From the NCBI RefSeq assembly GCF_963675165.1, contig NC_087386.1, positions 6,454,066 to 6,518,065 of the forward strand: DNA of 64,000 bases, given 5' to 3'. The notes below the pieces were generated by a model. The model was not told where the DNA came from, made no database searches, and saw only the letters and a program-made list of their open reading frames with translations. Position 1 is the stretch's first letter. Each line of letters starts with the position of its first letter. The position numbers were made by a program, and so were the translations under genes. Origin of the DNA: Halichondria panicea (taxonomy: Eukaryota; Porifera; Demospongiae; Suberitida; Halichondriidae). This document shows, in pieces, positions 33,401-39,612 of the stretch.

Positions 33401-36267
33401 CGTTTAAGAGCCTGGAATTTTGATTGCTATTTGAACGCCCACTAACTACTTCCTGTATAGCTTCCGCAGTAAAATTGTGCTGAGCTGGCACACCCTTTTA
33501 CATTGTGTACATGCATATTGTTATCTATATTGTTATATGGTAGTGTTTTGTGGCTTACCAGGCCCTCAAGACAAAGATGATTCTGCCAGGAAGATCTGGA
33601 TCTGGATCTTGGATATTATTTTCTCATACATGGGGAATGAGCGCGAATGCGCATTACATCCACAGGAATAATTAAAGGGTGTGTCCAAAAGAAATCAATT
33701 TCACAAATGGCTACTGCTAGCTAGCTGTTTTAACAGATATTTTCTGAGCTAACAAAAAGCTGCATACGACCGTCTTGAGGTAGACGAGAGCCTCTTCTGG
33801 CTTTAGACTAGTGTGCAAGCCTTCTTGATCAACACAATAGAAGCACAGCATGGTAGATAGGGGGAAAAGAAGGGGATTCCCCATATAATACCAACCTTCT
33901 CCTGAGTGTTGACTGTAGCCTTGGCTGCTAAGAGGACCCTCACTATCTCATCATGTCCCTGGATACTGGCTACAAACAGAGCTGTCTGGTTGTTCTGTTA
34001 TAGACCATAAACCATATAATTATATATCACAGCAACTGGACCAGCTAATTGTACACTCTCCACTACTCAGTCTACTCATACACAGAGGTAACCTCGTTCT
34101 CAGGCCAATTATTTTGTATGGTATGGAATGGAAGGGAGGAAAATGCGGCCTGGTGTCTACTGATAGTGCGCATGCGCTTAGTTATGCTGTATGGTTTTGT
34201 TGTATAAATACATTTCCCACAACATGCTGTTTACATTGTTTTCCTCCTATGTACAGTCGGGAGTGACCCCTCTTTTTGCTGCCAGTTTCAATGGTCACCA
34301 GAAATGTATGGAGCTTCTAATCGATGCTGGGGCCAATGTTGATATACCCAAAGAGGTTAGTGTAAGTAGCTGTACACACATCTCAGAGGCCACTAGCCAC
34401 AGAGCCTCCCCATGTTCTGTTGACCTGGTCCATTAGACACCAGAGCTAGTCATGTTTGTGTAGAGAGCACTAGTAGTTGGTGTATCGAGGTACGACACGC
34501 ATCTCGTGATCTCTCTTTTAATTGCATTCCAAAAATTTTACAATGTAATGCACAATAACTTTGACTAAGGCTGAAGGGTAGTATAGTTTAGACCTAGATC
34601 TAACTGTTTCCGTCGCTGAACCTCAGCTTCCATTAAAGATAAGGACTGCTACTGACTGCTTGCGCATGAATATTTTTCTTGTATTTTTATCAGTAAAAAT
34701 ATCCTGCCCGCAAGAATACAAATTCTTATTGAAAGTCATACACAGAGCTATATATAGCTAGCTAGCTAGAGACAGAGCTATAGGCTTGTTGTATAGCTAT
34801 TCTTTCAGTAGCAGTAGTATAGTAGACTTTCATCGAAGTTAGTATTAGATTGGCGTGGCCTGTCCATATAGGCTATTGTCAGCCTTCACTCCCTTCAGAC
34901 GATTGTCATAGACACTGTTGCTGGCTACGAGTCTTTTTTTAACATAGCAGGCTAAGGGTAGCTATCAGAATGCTATCTGATGGGCTAGAAACCTTCAATC
35001 AAACTTTCTATACTGTATAGCGCGAAATTTTCGCGGATTTCGTGGGTAAGCAATCCTACACGAAAATTAAGTGGACGAAAATTGTTAGAATTATCTGCTA
35101 TAACAAAGATTAAAAGGCGTGTCTTCCGATAAGCAGTCATTCCACAAACATTGTGCAACGAAATGGTTTTAGAGGCCATTCCACGAAATATAAGTGCCTC
35201 GAAAATATTGCGCTATACGGTATGTGACATCATTGTCAAATTCTAGGCGCACATTTGTCAGACCTCCTCTAGATCTGGAGAGCACTGGTAGTTGGTGTAT
35301 CTCCAGACATAGTGTAGATAGTCATGTGATATTGTATAATGAGTGGGTCTGTGATGAGTGATGGTCAGAAGAGGAATAGCGTCGCTTTCTTAAGGGGATT
35401 ATGAAAATTAACATTTTTGTTCTGGGTTCTTGACCTTAATTTGCTGCATATAGCAGCTAACGCTTCTGTTTAATCGTTTATTTGCCTGCTTGAAAAGCTT
35501 ATTATCTAGATCTATCCACGCAGCAAACACCAGTACATCAAAATGCATACCCTAGTCACAGAAGGTTAAGTTTCTGGTTTCAAATAAAAGGTCAAAGGTT
35601 GCAATTAAGTCCTCTCAAGTTAGTTTGTCTGGATCAGCTGATTTCTGTTGTATTAATTGGTGATGTATAAACTTAGGGGCGCGAGGGTGAACTCAGTTTT
35701 ACATCTCTAGCCGGTATTTTAATAAATAACCTTTTGACCCTGGCACTCCTCTGAATAATGGTTCACCTGCTCACACTATCTTGACTCTGTACAGACTGGA
35801 GCCACTGCGTTGTATGCAGCTGCTCAGAATGGTCATGTGAGGGCAGTGGAATTATTAATTGCTGCAGAGGCTCAAGTGGACATTCAACAAAAGGTGAGAT
35901 TTAAGTTATAATCTCACTCTATACTGCTTATCTGTGTTAATTATTATTTGGTCTGTACAGGATGGTTGGACGGCATTGCACGTTGCCAGTCACCAGGGTC
36001 ATTGTGGAGTTGTTAGAATGTTGTTGGAGGCCAAGGCTGTCAACAAAAAGACGAATGTGAGTCCCAGTGCATGTCTATAATTATGATAATGTAGCATTTG
36101 TTCATAACCGTGGCAACTGTGTATCAGTGGTTGTTTGTAATTACTGTTAAATTCCTTATTTCCCTTCATCACTAACTGCTCACATACCCACTATACAGGA
36201 CGGACATACTGCCTATGATATGGCTAGTAGGAAGGGACACACTCAAGTGTGTGAACTACTACACTGA
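1489..36267 (+). CDS. Ankyrin-repeat gene 1, multi-exon, 5' end outside window
   Basis: This spans all plus-strand ankyrin exons up to a final stop. Typical exons are 99 nt and start at a codon boundary just after an acceptor (ctgtacag, tataacag or gtacag). They encode one 33-residue ankyrin repeat and end at a codon boundary before gtgag or gttgg. Four types recur: A (DGxTAL..AAQNGHVRAVE), B (A.Q.GHCGVVRMLLEAKAD), C (TALHVAS..GHDEIVRVLLAAK) and D (PLW.AS..GHQKCMELLIDAGAN). Because all are phase 0-0, any exon can be skipped or duplicated without breaking frame. Ankyrin stacks bind proteins; no enzymatic domain, signal peptide or membrane segment is visible. The start codon is not in the window. 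Which exons of the 16-33 kb part are really spliced in is unknown. Family identity is secure; the single-gene model is inference. Confidence 0.75.
1976..2236. mobile_element. MITE family 3 inside the B-C intron
   Basis: About 50-bp imperfect terminal inverted repeats flank this segment: the left end reads ctattgcgttggccaagaaa and the right end is its reverse relative ending in tgatcaacataatag. There is no coding capacity. The same element sits in the same intron of each cassette (about 3474-3730 and 4980-5235), so it was present before the cassette was duplicated. Shortened versions lie in the second array (about 18,949-19,142, 20,337-20,530, 21,729-21,922, 24,736-24,930, 26,713-26,906, 30,936-31,130). 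A right-end piece is at 33,765-33,850, and a copy with two tandem left ends lies at 54,811-55,800. Confidence 0.65.
2991..4258 (+). CDS. Ankyrin cassette 2 (exons A, B, C, D)
   Basis: Exons: A 2991-3089, B 3136-3234, C 3962-4060, D 4160-4258. A to B is separated by a 46-nt intron. The D exon (SGQTPLWRASLSGHQKCM...) encodes the same peptide as in cassette 1, and the whole ~1.5-kb unit is a near copy of cassette 3. Exon borders and phase are as in cassette 1. Confidence 0.9.
4497..5763 (+). CDS. Ankyrin cassette 3 (exons A, B, C, D)
   Basis: Exons: A 4497-4595, B 4642-4740, C 5469-5567, D 5665-5763. The start-to-start spacing to cassette 2 is 1,506 nt and from cassette 1 to 2 it is 1,502 nt, so this is a clean tandem series. 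The intron after D is interrupted by the 428-bp MITE at 5879. Confidence 0.9.
5879..6306. mobile_element. Tigger/pogo-like MITE, 428 bp, TA target duplication
   Basis: Terminal inverted repeats CAGTAGACTCTCG at the left and CGAGAGTCTACTG at the right, with TA on each side. Inside are further inverted blocks such as ggccggaatagcgaggtggcc. It sits in the intron after exon D of cassette 3. The corresponding intron of cassettes 1 and 2 has no insert. A second copy of the family is at 59,867-60,277. The ends and the TA duplication fit Tc1/mariner-pogo (Tigger-type) elements; there is no transposase inside. Confidence 0.85.
6381..6442 (+). repeat. GT / CGTG microsatellite
   Basis: About 40 bases of (GT)n run directly into (CGTG)n. 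It follows a terminal motif of the interspersed repeat family (cctcgaggcgtagctgcacg), the same association seen at 23.7 kb, 30.0 kb and 42.3 kb. The microsatellite therefore belongs to the repeat's 3' part. Confidence 0.9.
6443..7640. other. Intergenic/intronic stretch, no gene seen
   Basis: No recognisable coding exon, RNA gene or complete mobile element. Positions 7531-7600 are a scrap of the intron that follows a broken B-type exon, beginning with a TTAGGG-like motif (ggttagggttgtgg). The rest is unique-looking. Confidence 0.4.
7683..8560 (+). CDS. Ankyrin cassette 4 (C, D, A intact; B broken)
   Basis: Exons: C 7683-7781, D 7851-7952, A 8340-8438. D is 102 nt because of an extra GAG codon at its end, so frame is kept. 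The expected B exon at 8489 starts normally (G-RGTALHFA) but ends after about 17 codons in TAG. A TTAGGG-rich patch replaces its second half and donor. The C-D intron is short (69 nt). Confidence 0.8.
8590..9659. other. Non-coding stretch with a small hairpin
   Basis: No coding exon recognised. A short inverted repeat lies at about 8,716-8,758 (gtaactacacgagtgcc ... acgagtgacagttac). A ~30-base segment, gggtagcggagagtgtccat and its near copy, occurs at 8,670 and again at 9,619, so the sequence between may be an insertion with duplicated flank. Confidence 0.4.
9680..9846 (+). repeat. Left inverted-end repeat array of the pogo-type element
   Basis: Five tandem units containing tgctgttttttt followed by acagagg, separated by gttttaaaaaatg-like spacers. 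They match in reverse complement the array at 12,557-12,672. Confidence 0.8.
10082..11093 (-). pseudogene. Transposase pseudogene, CENP-B/pogo (DDE_1) type
   Basis: Reading from 11,093 downward: a helix-turn-helix-like N-terminal part (GYGRTKKDVFNIV at about 10,990), then a CENP-B-like stretch RTPATLSVSRARAS near 10,860. The catalytic core follows, with the first Asp in YNMDETGF (about 10,740), the second in LFMDGHTSH (about 10,420) and a third in LTQPLDKG (about 10,275), matching the DDD pattern of pogo-type transposases. It is split over three frames (breaks near 10,905 and 10,805). A low-complexity insert of about 35 bases near 10,320-10,355 separates the second Asp region from the PPNTTHLTQPLD segment. 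It is therefore non-functional. Confidence 0.85.
11729..11961. mobile_element. MITE family 2 (CCGTATAGCGCGAAATTTTC ends)
   Basis: A 233-bp element with terminal inverted repeats CCGTATAGCGCGAAATTTTC and the matching reverse complement, flanked by TA on both sides. It is nested inside the pogo-type element. A second, diverged copy lies at 35,013-35,220, also flanked by TA. No coding capacity. Confidence 0.85.
12557..12672 (-). repeat. Right inverted-end repeat array of the pogo-type element
   Basis: Units of the form cctctgtaaaaaaacag followed by A/T-rich spacers. This is the reverse complement of the left array at 9,680-9,846 and marks the other end of the transposon. Confidence 0.8.
12691..15660. 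other. Non-coding stretch, no gene recognised apart from one MITE
   Basis: Open frames here are short and show no known domain. The only supported feature is the MITE at 13,804-14,169. A 15,345-15,540 segment resembles the intron before A-type exons (tagtgtagatagtcatgtga). Confidence 0.4.
13804..14169. mobile_element. MITE with CAGGAGCATAGCCAGG / CTGGCTACGCCACTG ends
   Basis: A 366-bp element. The left end CAGGAGCATAGCCAGG and right end CTGGCTACGCCACTG are inverted repeats, with G-rich subterminal tracts. It is flanked by a perfect 5-bp duplication GTATA (13,799-13,803 and 14,170-14,174). It has no transposase. The same 5-bp duplication size and CAG...CTG ends occur in MITE family 1. Confidence 0.85.
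15664..15996. mobile_element. MITE family 1 copy beside D exon at 16,143
   Basis: Ends CAGGGGCGGATCCAG and CTGGATCCGCCACTG, flanked by ATAAT on both sides (5-bp target duplication). It is part of a repeated module in which the MITE is followed ~150 bp later by a D-type ankyrin exon. Apparent open frames in it are not genes. Confidence 0.9.
16143..16241 (+). CDS. Ankyrin D-type exon
   Basis: A 99-nt phase 0-0 exon reading FGRTPLRTASVSGHQKCM then ELLINAGANVDIPNK. It is preceded by a pyrimidine-rich tract and gtacag, and followed by gtgagtg. It is flanked by MITE family 1. Confidence 0.85.
16892..17226. mobile_element. MITE family 1 copy
   Basis: Same ends and same ATAAT flanks as the copy at 15,664. 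It lies in the second MITE-plus-D module, ~1.23 kb after the first, and was duplicated with it rather than inserted anew. Confidence 0.9.
17373..17471 (+). CDS. Ankyrin D-type exon
   Basis: A 99-nt exon starting LGQTPLWTASDSHLQKCM and ending NVDIPEE. The usual SGHQ is changed to SHLQ, which alters the conserved Gly-His of the repeat. It has a good acceptor and donor. Confidence 0.8.
18310..18704 (+). CDS. Ankyrin unit C'-A-B, copy 1
   Basis: C' begins normally at 18,310 (NNQTALHVASRHGHDEIV) but breaks at about 18,373 without a donor and joins sequence that normally precedes A. A is 18,461-18,559 (DGFTALIAAAQEGHVRTVE) and B 18,606-18,704 (NGSTALYMASKNGHCGVV), both 99 nt and in frame. The B donor is gtgtgc instead of gtgagt because a few bases of the intron start are lost. 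Confidence 0.85.
19698..20092 (+). CDS. Ankyrin unit C'-A-B, copy 2
   Basis: C' from 19,698, A 19,849-19,947, B 19,994-20,092. The encoded repeats are identical to copy 1. The C' exon lacks its last third and its donor. Confidence 0.85.
21090..21484 (+). CDS. Ankyrin unit C'-A-B, copy 3
   Basis: C' from 21,090, A 21,241-21,339, B 21,386-21,484, with the same encoded repeats as copies 1 and 2. Just downstream (22,204) the sequence switches to the MITE-plus-D module. Confidence 0.85.
22264..22588. mobile_element. MITE family 1 copy
   Basis: CAGGGGCGGATCCAG ... CTGGATCCGCCACTG with ATAAT flanks. It carries a small internal deletion (gctgttct missing) shared with the copies at 27,248 and 28,456, which groups these three. 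Confidence 0.9.
22733..22831 (+). CDS. Ankyrin D-type exon
   Basis: 99 nt, LGRTPLWTASFNGHQKCM ... NVDIPEE, with gtacag acceptor and gtgagtg donor. It is followed by an intron that runs into the long interspersed repeat at 23,138. Confidence 0.85.
23138..23836 (+). repeat. Long interspersed repeat (~700 bp), copy 1
   Basis: Unrelated to the ankyrin exons. It starts agtcctattcgtttaagagc, contains taactcgagaaagaagcttt, and ends with CA/CAGA microsatellite and the motif cgtgcggctacgcatcgagg. Other copies are at 29,330-30,036 (near identical), 33,391-33,762 (truncated) and 41,478-42,375 (interrupted by a foldback element). Diverged relatives are at 330-600 and 55,880-56,260, and inverted at about 43,080-43,260. 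No open frame with a known domain; class unknown. Confidence 0.75.
24103..24497 (+). CDS. Ankyrin unit C'-A-B, copy 4
   Basis: C' from 24,103, A 24,254-24,352 (GHVRAVE, unlike GHVRTVE in most array copies), B 24,399-24,497 (MASENGHCGVV). Near copy of the unit at 30,303. Confidence 0.85.
25272..25600. mobile_element. MITE family 1 copy
   Basis: Same ends and ATAAT flanks as other array copies. It shows a one-base shortening of the tttt run after the left end, shared with the copy at 31,472. Confidence 0.9.
25745..25843 (+). CDS. Ankyrin D-type exon
   Basis: 99 nt, LGQTPLWTASFNGHQKCM ... NVDIPEE, phase 0-0, with standard borders. Confidence 0.85.
26074..26468 (+). CDS. Ankyrin unit C'-A-B, copy 5
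   Basis: C' from 26,074, A 26,225-26,323, B 26,370-26,468. The exons match copies 1-3 (GHVRTVE, MASKNGHC). Here the D exon precedes C' directly, without the long interspersed repeat. Confidence 0.85.
27248..27572. mobile_element. MITE family 1 copy
   Basis: CAG...CTG ends with ATAAT flanks and the same internal deletion as the copy at 22,264. Part of a MITE-plus-D module. Confidence 0.9.
27718..27816 (+). CDS. Ankyrin D-type exon
   Basis: 99 nt, SGETPLWTASFNGHQKCM ... NVDIPEE. It starts with Ser as in the first array, where neighbouring D exons start with Leu. Confidence 0.85.
28456..28780. mobile_element. MITE family 1 copy
   Basis: Near identical to the copy at 22,264, including the gggagggg variant of the G-rich tract. 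It belongs to the ~6.2-kb spaced duplicate. Confidence 0.9.
28925..29023 (+). CDS. Ankyrin D-type exon
   Basis: 99 nt, LGRTPLWTASFNGHQKCM. It differs from its duplicate at 22,733 by one visible replacement, Gly to Glu (LLIDAEANVD), at the turn before the next repeat. Confidence 0.85.
29330..30036 (+). repeat. Long interspersed repeat, copy 2
   Basis: Near-identical duplicate of 23,138-23,836, carried along in the higher-order duplication. The CAGA microsatellite is one or two units longer. Confidence 0.8.
30303..30697 (+). CDS. Ankyrin unit C'-A-B, copy 6
   Basis: C' from 30,303, A 30,454-30,552, B 30,599-30,697 (MASENGHC). It is the duplicate of copy 4 but with GHVRTVE in A. Confidence 0.85.
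31472..31802. mobile_element. MITE family 1 copy
   Basis: Last copy of the family in the array, with CAG...CTG ends and ATAAT flanks. It is followed by the D exon at 31,949. Confidence 0.9.
31949..32047 (+). CDS. Ankyrin D-type exon
   Basis: 99 nt, LGRTPLWTASVSGHQKCM ... INAGANVDIPEE, with standard borders. Confidence 0.85.
32478..33083 (+). CDS. Ankyrin cassette A, (broken B), C, D
   Basis: A 32,478-32,576 (TGATALMAAAREGHVRAVK), C 32,828-32,926 (DNLTALYAASRNGHDEIV), D 32,985-33,083 (LGQTSLWTTSFYGHQKCM). Between A and C, the B exon at 32,623 is broken as in cassette 4: it ends within a (TTAGGG)3-like patch and has no donor. The C-D intron is only 58 nt. Confidence 0.85.
33391..33762 (+). 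repeat. Long interspersed repeat, truncated copy 3
   Basis: Begins like copies 1 and 2 but stops after about 370 bp and joins a right-end piece of MITE family 3 (33,765-33,850). Confidence 0.75.
33885..34190 (-). pseudogene. In-place inversion carrying a C-type ankyrin exon
   Basis: A complete C exon, 33,896-33,994, lies on the minus strand (NNQTALFVASIQGHDEIV..., 99 nt, with intact acceptor and donor). The ~300-bp segment around it is the reverse complement of the segment found in plus orientation in cassettes 1-3, while the sequence on each side stays in plus orientation. An exon facing backward cannot be spliced into gene 1, so this copy is lost to the gene. Confidence 0.85.
34257..34355 (+). 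CDS. Ankyrin D-type exon
   Basis: 99 nt, SGVTPLFAASFNGHQKCM ... NVDIPKE. The donor is gttagt instead of gtgagt. It is followed by an intron of ~1.4 kb that contains two mobile elements. Confidence 0.85.
35013..35220. mobile_element. MITE family 2 copy
   Basis: Starts CTGTATAGCGCGAAATTTTC and ends with the reverse relative, flanked by TA. About 25 bp shorter than the copy at 11,729. Confidence 0.8.
35366..35757. mobile_element. 392-bp insertion with ATGGT target duplication
   Basis: The intron sequence before A exons normally reads gtgatggttcacctgctcac. Here it is interrupted after atggt by ~392 bp and resumes with atggt. The ends CAGAAGAGGAATAGC and CACTCCTCTGAATA form only a short imperfect inverted repeat. 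No coding capacity; element class unknown. Confidence 0.65.
35795..36267 (+). CDS. Last exons of ankyrin gene 1 (A, B, terminal)
   Basis: A 35,795-35,893 (TGATALYAAAQNGHVRAVE). B 35,961-36,056 is 96 nt, one codon short (the Asp after KA is missing). The terminal exon 36,199-36,267 reads DGHTAYDMASRKGHTQVCEL then LLH and TGA. It is a capping half-repeat, so the protein ends right after the ankyrin stack. A possible polyadenylation signal ATTAAA is at 36,362-36,367. Confidence 0.85.
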
Positions 36268-36679
36268 CTCTGTACCTTATTAACTGTACTGTTACCATGG
36301 CAGCTAGCCTCTGATAGATACGTTGATTGCAAATTTATACACTACATCATTTTGTCTTATAATTAAATTTTTTCTATATACGGTTTCTCATGTATTTCAC
36401 CAAGTTACATTCTGATCATGTAAAACTTGAAAGTTAATTGGTCAATAATGGGAAATGTGCAAAATTAATAACCTGAAACTAGATTGAATTGTTTGTCTAA
36501 AGGTGCGGCCTGGAATCGAGGCTATATAATTATATAGGTGCTTGATTCTCAATCACATCTTGAGATAGGAATCCCACTTGTAGTAGATAAGAGATGACAG
36601 CATGATGATCACATGACACAGCTGTAGAGGAAATACAATCACGAATATAATTATAAGGAATTCAAAAAGAGACAATAAT

Positions 36680-37091
36680 TATTACCGCGAATAAATCTAA
36701 TAACCAGCTCAACTTACTACACAATCTAACTGACACAATCTAACTGACTTCCCAAACAACCCAGCAACCAAGAGAAATATGACGTACAGTAGTAGAACTG
36801 TTAACTGTTTTACTCTGGTCCCCTACCAATGTAGAACATCCTTTTACAAATTCTCATTTTTTCCGCATGCAATCACAATATGGAATAGGCTGGTTAGCCA
36901 CAAGGACTTTACTTTAGTAGACTGTACTAGTATAAGTTCATTTAAGTCTCATCTGTATTCACATCTAGTTGACATGTTGTAACTATTAAAGCGTATGTTA
37001 TAGGACTCACTTCACCCTAGCTTTGTAGCTATTTGTGTATCCTTGCAATTAATTGCTAAATCTTTCATAAAAAAAAAAAAAAAAAAAAAAA
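36680..37091 (+). mobile_element. LINE 3' end (CR1/L2-like), 5'-truncated
   Basis: The open frame from about 36,779 reads CRTSFYKFSFFPHAITIWN, the typical C-terminal tail of non-LTR retrotransposon ORF2 proteins. It is followed by a short 3' tail and a run of ~24 A at 37,068-37,091. Only the last ~70 codons remain. Confidence 0.75.
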
Positions 37092-37310
37092 CTTCTACAG
37101 CTATAGGGTATAATATGTTTCCTCGATCACCATCATTAATGCAAATACAAAAAGATCTCCAAGGTTACCATAGATACACAGCCAAACTGACTTCCCTCAC
37201 TATTCAGTAGAGGGAGCATTGGACTCAAACAAAGATCTACAAACAGACAGCTAGCTTCAACATGTATTAACACACAAGCACCCTCTGTAAAGGAATACTC
37301 CATCTCTCAC

Positions 37311-37780
37311 CGTAATGAAGAGGTGTCTGATTGTCTGTGTCCCGGCTCAATATTAACATCTGCTCCCCTCTTCACAAGTAGTTTCACCATGTTCAGGTTG
37401 CCACGGTCACAGGCCCAGTGAAGAAGACCCATCCCCTGTATCATGAAATGCATCTCTATAATTATACATGTGCAAGTATGTGTACAGCATTCTACAATTA
37501 GCATTAGTCTCAAACATTAAACACGCTCAGTTAGTTCAAATTATACAGCAATTTTCTTATAATTGGAGAGTCTTTTCAGAATGTGTATATCAACTATATA
37601 ACTATTTTGGCACATAATTACAGGAATGAACTATATTATAACATTATTAACCTGTCTACTCACCTCTTGGTCAGTTTGATTGACATTGGTGTCAGAGAGT
37701 AGAGATCGTAATTTATTTTCATTCCCCTCCTTACACCAGTCGAACATTGTCGTCTTGTCGTCAGTTAGTGCCTCCTCTGT
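37311..37780 (-). pseudogene. ACBD6-like ankyrin fragment (partial)
   Basis: Two minus-strand exons: about 37,664-37,780 (TMFDWCKEGNENKLRSLYSD ...) and 37,311-37,435 (GMGLLHWACDRGNLNMVKLL then VKRGADVNI). The LLHWACDRG stretch and the preceding FDWC...NVN region match the ankyrin half of acyl-CoA-binding domain protein 6. Near 37,350 the frame is off by one at a ggg run; with one g fewer it would continue DTDNQTPLHY as expected. The N-terminal acyl-CoA-binding domain and the last repeat are absent. It abuts an SLC27A fragment on the same strand. It is either a pseudogene fragment or a gene with sequence errors. Confidence 0.65.
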
Positions 37781-37783
37781 GTC

Positions 37784-38869
37784 TCATCCAGCCAGAGTGC
37801 TCCCCTGCATGACCAGAGTCCCCACAATGGCAGCCATTCCAGCACGCCCCTCGTTACCAGGCACCTCAACACCGTGCACCACCACATCCGTCAACTTCAA
37901 CACAGTAGCAATACGAGTCTCAACCTCTGCCATGGATACGTTCTCCCCCTTCCAACGAAACGTGTCCCCAGATCGATCACAGAAATACACCAAACCTTCC
38001 TCGTCAATGTGCATAATGTCTCCAGTTCTGAAAAAGCATTTCCTGCTTTGAAACAATTCCTAAGAATTTTTTTGCCGAGTTCTTTTTATTTCGATACCTG
38101 TAGAAGGGAGAGACTTTAGTAATCTCACAAACAGTTTCACCAGGTTCCCTCACACCACACTCGACACAGAAACCATTCTCATCTCTTAGGTAACCACCAG
38201 TCTCCGGATGAAGCTTCAAGATAGTGACGTTTTGAAGGGACGGTACAAACAGTGGGAGAGCTCCAACAGATCCTGGCTTGTTGTAAATGTTGATGATACC
38301 AAAGTTGCCCTCAGTAGAGCCATAAAACTCGATAATATGATCCACTTCAAATCGTTTCTGGAACTCCAGCCACAGCTCTTTTCTGAGTCCTGCAGTGATG
38401 ATTAGACGTACTTTGTGTTGTGTGTCAGTGGGTTGAGGGGGTTGGGCCAACACGTAGTGATTCAACTCCCCAATCGTGCATACCATCTGCACAGTGGGGG
38501 AGTAAGTGGATATAAATGAAGTGATGTCACCCGTACACAGTGATACATAGCTCAAGTTGTGTATATAGTGAAAGCAAAGGCAGGAATAGCTGAAAGCATA
38601 ACAACACGTACTGTCTATCTAAGACATTAATGTAAGTGGGTCAGCCCCAGTCAATTAGCCAACTCACAGTGCAGTTGTACTTCGCACTATCGGTCCAAAA
38701 GTTTTTGGCAGAGAACTTTTTCCTAATGACGAGAGTGGCTCCTGTGTAGATCATAGGCCCTCCACCGTGTGCGAGGCCGTGGGAATGGTAGAGGGGCAGG
38801 ACAGAGTACACACAGTCACTGTCAGTCACTCCTCCGGCAATCCCAAAGAAAGTAGGAGAACGAAACAAT
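37784..38869 (-). pseudogene. SLC27A/FATP long-chain acyl-CoA synthetase fragment
   Basis: Exon 1 seen: 38,668-38,869 (SPTFFGIAGGVTDSDCVYSV, LPLYHSHG). Exon 2: from 38,486 down to about 37,790 (TIGELNHYV, FYGSTEGNFGIINIYNKPGS, CFFRTGDIMHIDEEGLVYF, DRSGDTFRWKGENVSMAEV). These are hallmark FATP motifs: the adenylate-forming core and the DRxGDTFRWKGEN block. Two one-base frame slips occur at homopolymers (a run of A near 38,070, a run of T near 38,037). The N-terminal membrane and AMP-binding exons are not found upstream, and the ~95 C-terminal residues after RAGMAAIV are missing, replaced by a stop and then the ACBD6-like exon. Members import and activate long-chain fatty acids; this copy is probably broken. 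Confidence 0.8.
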
Positions 38870-38896
38870 CTGAGAGAGAGAGGGACGGGATTAGTA

Positions 38897-39612
38897 CACA
38901 AGTGATTTCTCCTGGACCAAGCATATTACTTCTACATGCAATAAATCGAGAAAACTTATTGGCATGCTCCACAGGAGCTTTTACAAATACTCGAAACCTG
39001 ACTCTACCTCAAAATTATACAAATCACTAATTAGACCTCATTTAGAATACGCCTCTGCTGTCTGGAGTCCCCACTTGGCTAAGGACATCAAGTTACTGGA
39101 GGACACCCAGATGTTTGCCCTAAAAGTGTGCACCAAGAAATGGGATGAGAATTATGAGACACTGCTAACCATGTGCAACATAAAAACGCTAGCTATGCGT
39201 CGGAGTATAGTCAGACTCTGCCTACTCTTCAAGATCATATCAGGGGATATATCCTATCCCAATCTTCCATTCACCATTAGAGTCCAGCCGTACCAATTAA
39301 GACATTTGAACTCTACACAGCTTTCTGTCCCATTCGCGACTTCTAATAATTTCAAATATTCATTCTTCGCAGATACTATAACCATAATTATGGAATAAAT
39401 TAGGTTTTGACACAGACGGTATTTCTCTTGCATTCTTTAAATATCAGTTACTGTAGATTAATTAAGTGTAATTTACATGTTCTGTTGTAGGTTGTTGTGT
39501 ATTGTTTTTTGTGTAGGTAACTGATTTGAATTAGCTACTATTCTGCTATTTTCTGTTACCTTTGCTGTATGCATAAATTTGTTTAATAAAATAAAAAAAA
39601 TAAAAAAAAAAA
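38897..39612 (+). mobile_element. LINE 3' end (CR1/L2-like reverse transcriptase C-terminus)
   Basis: Reading from about 38,910: SWTKHITSTCNKSRKLIGML, then LYKSLIRPHLEYASAVWSPH and the thumb region up to about 39,398, a typical non-LTR reverse transcriptase C-terminus. It ends in an A-rich tail (39,583-39,612). It is 5'-truncated, lies directly upstream of the FATP exon on the opposite strand, and is probably in its intron. Confidence 0.8.

Larger units (their letters stand above)
34440..35794. other. Long intron between D (34,257) and A (35,795)
   Basis: No coding exon. It holds MITE family 2 at 35,013-35,220 and an insertion at 35,366-35,757, plus about 500 bases of unassigned AT-rich sequence (34,500-35,000). 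Confidence 0.5.
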
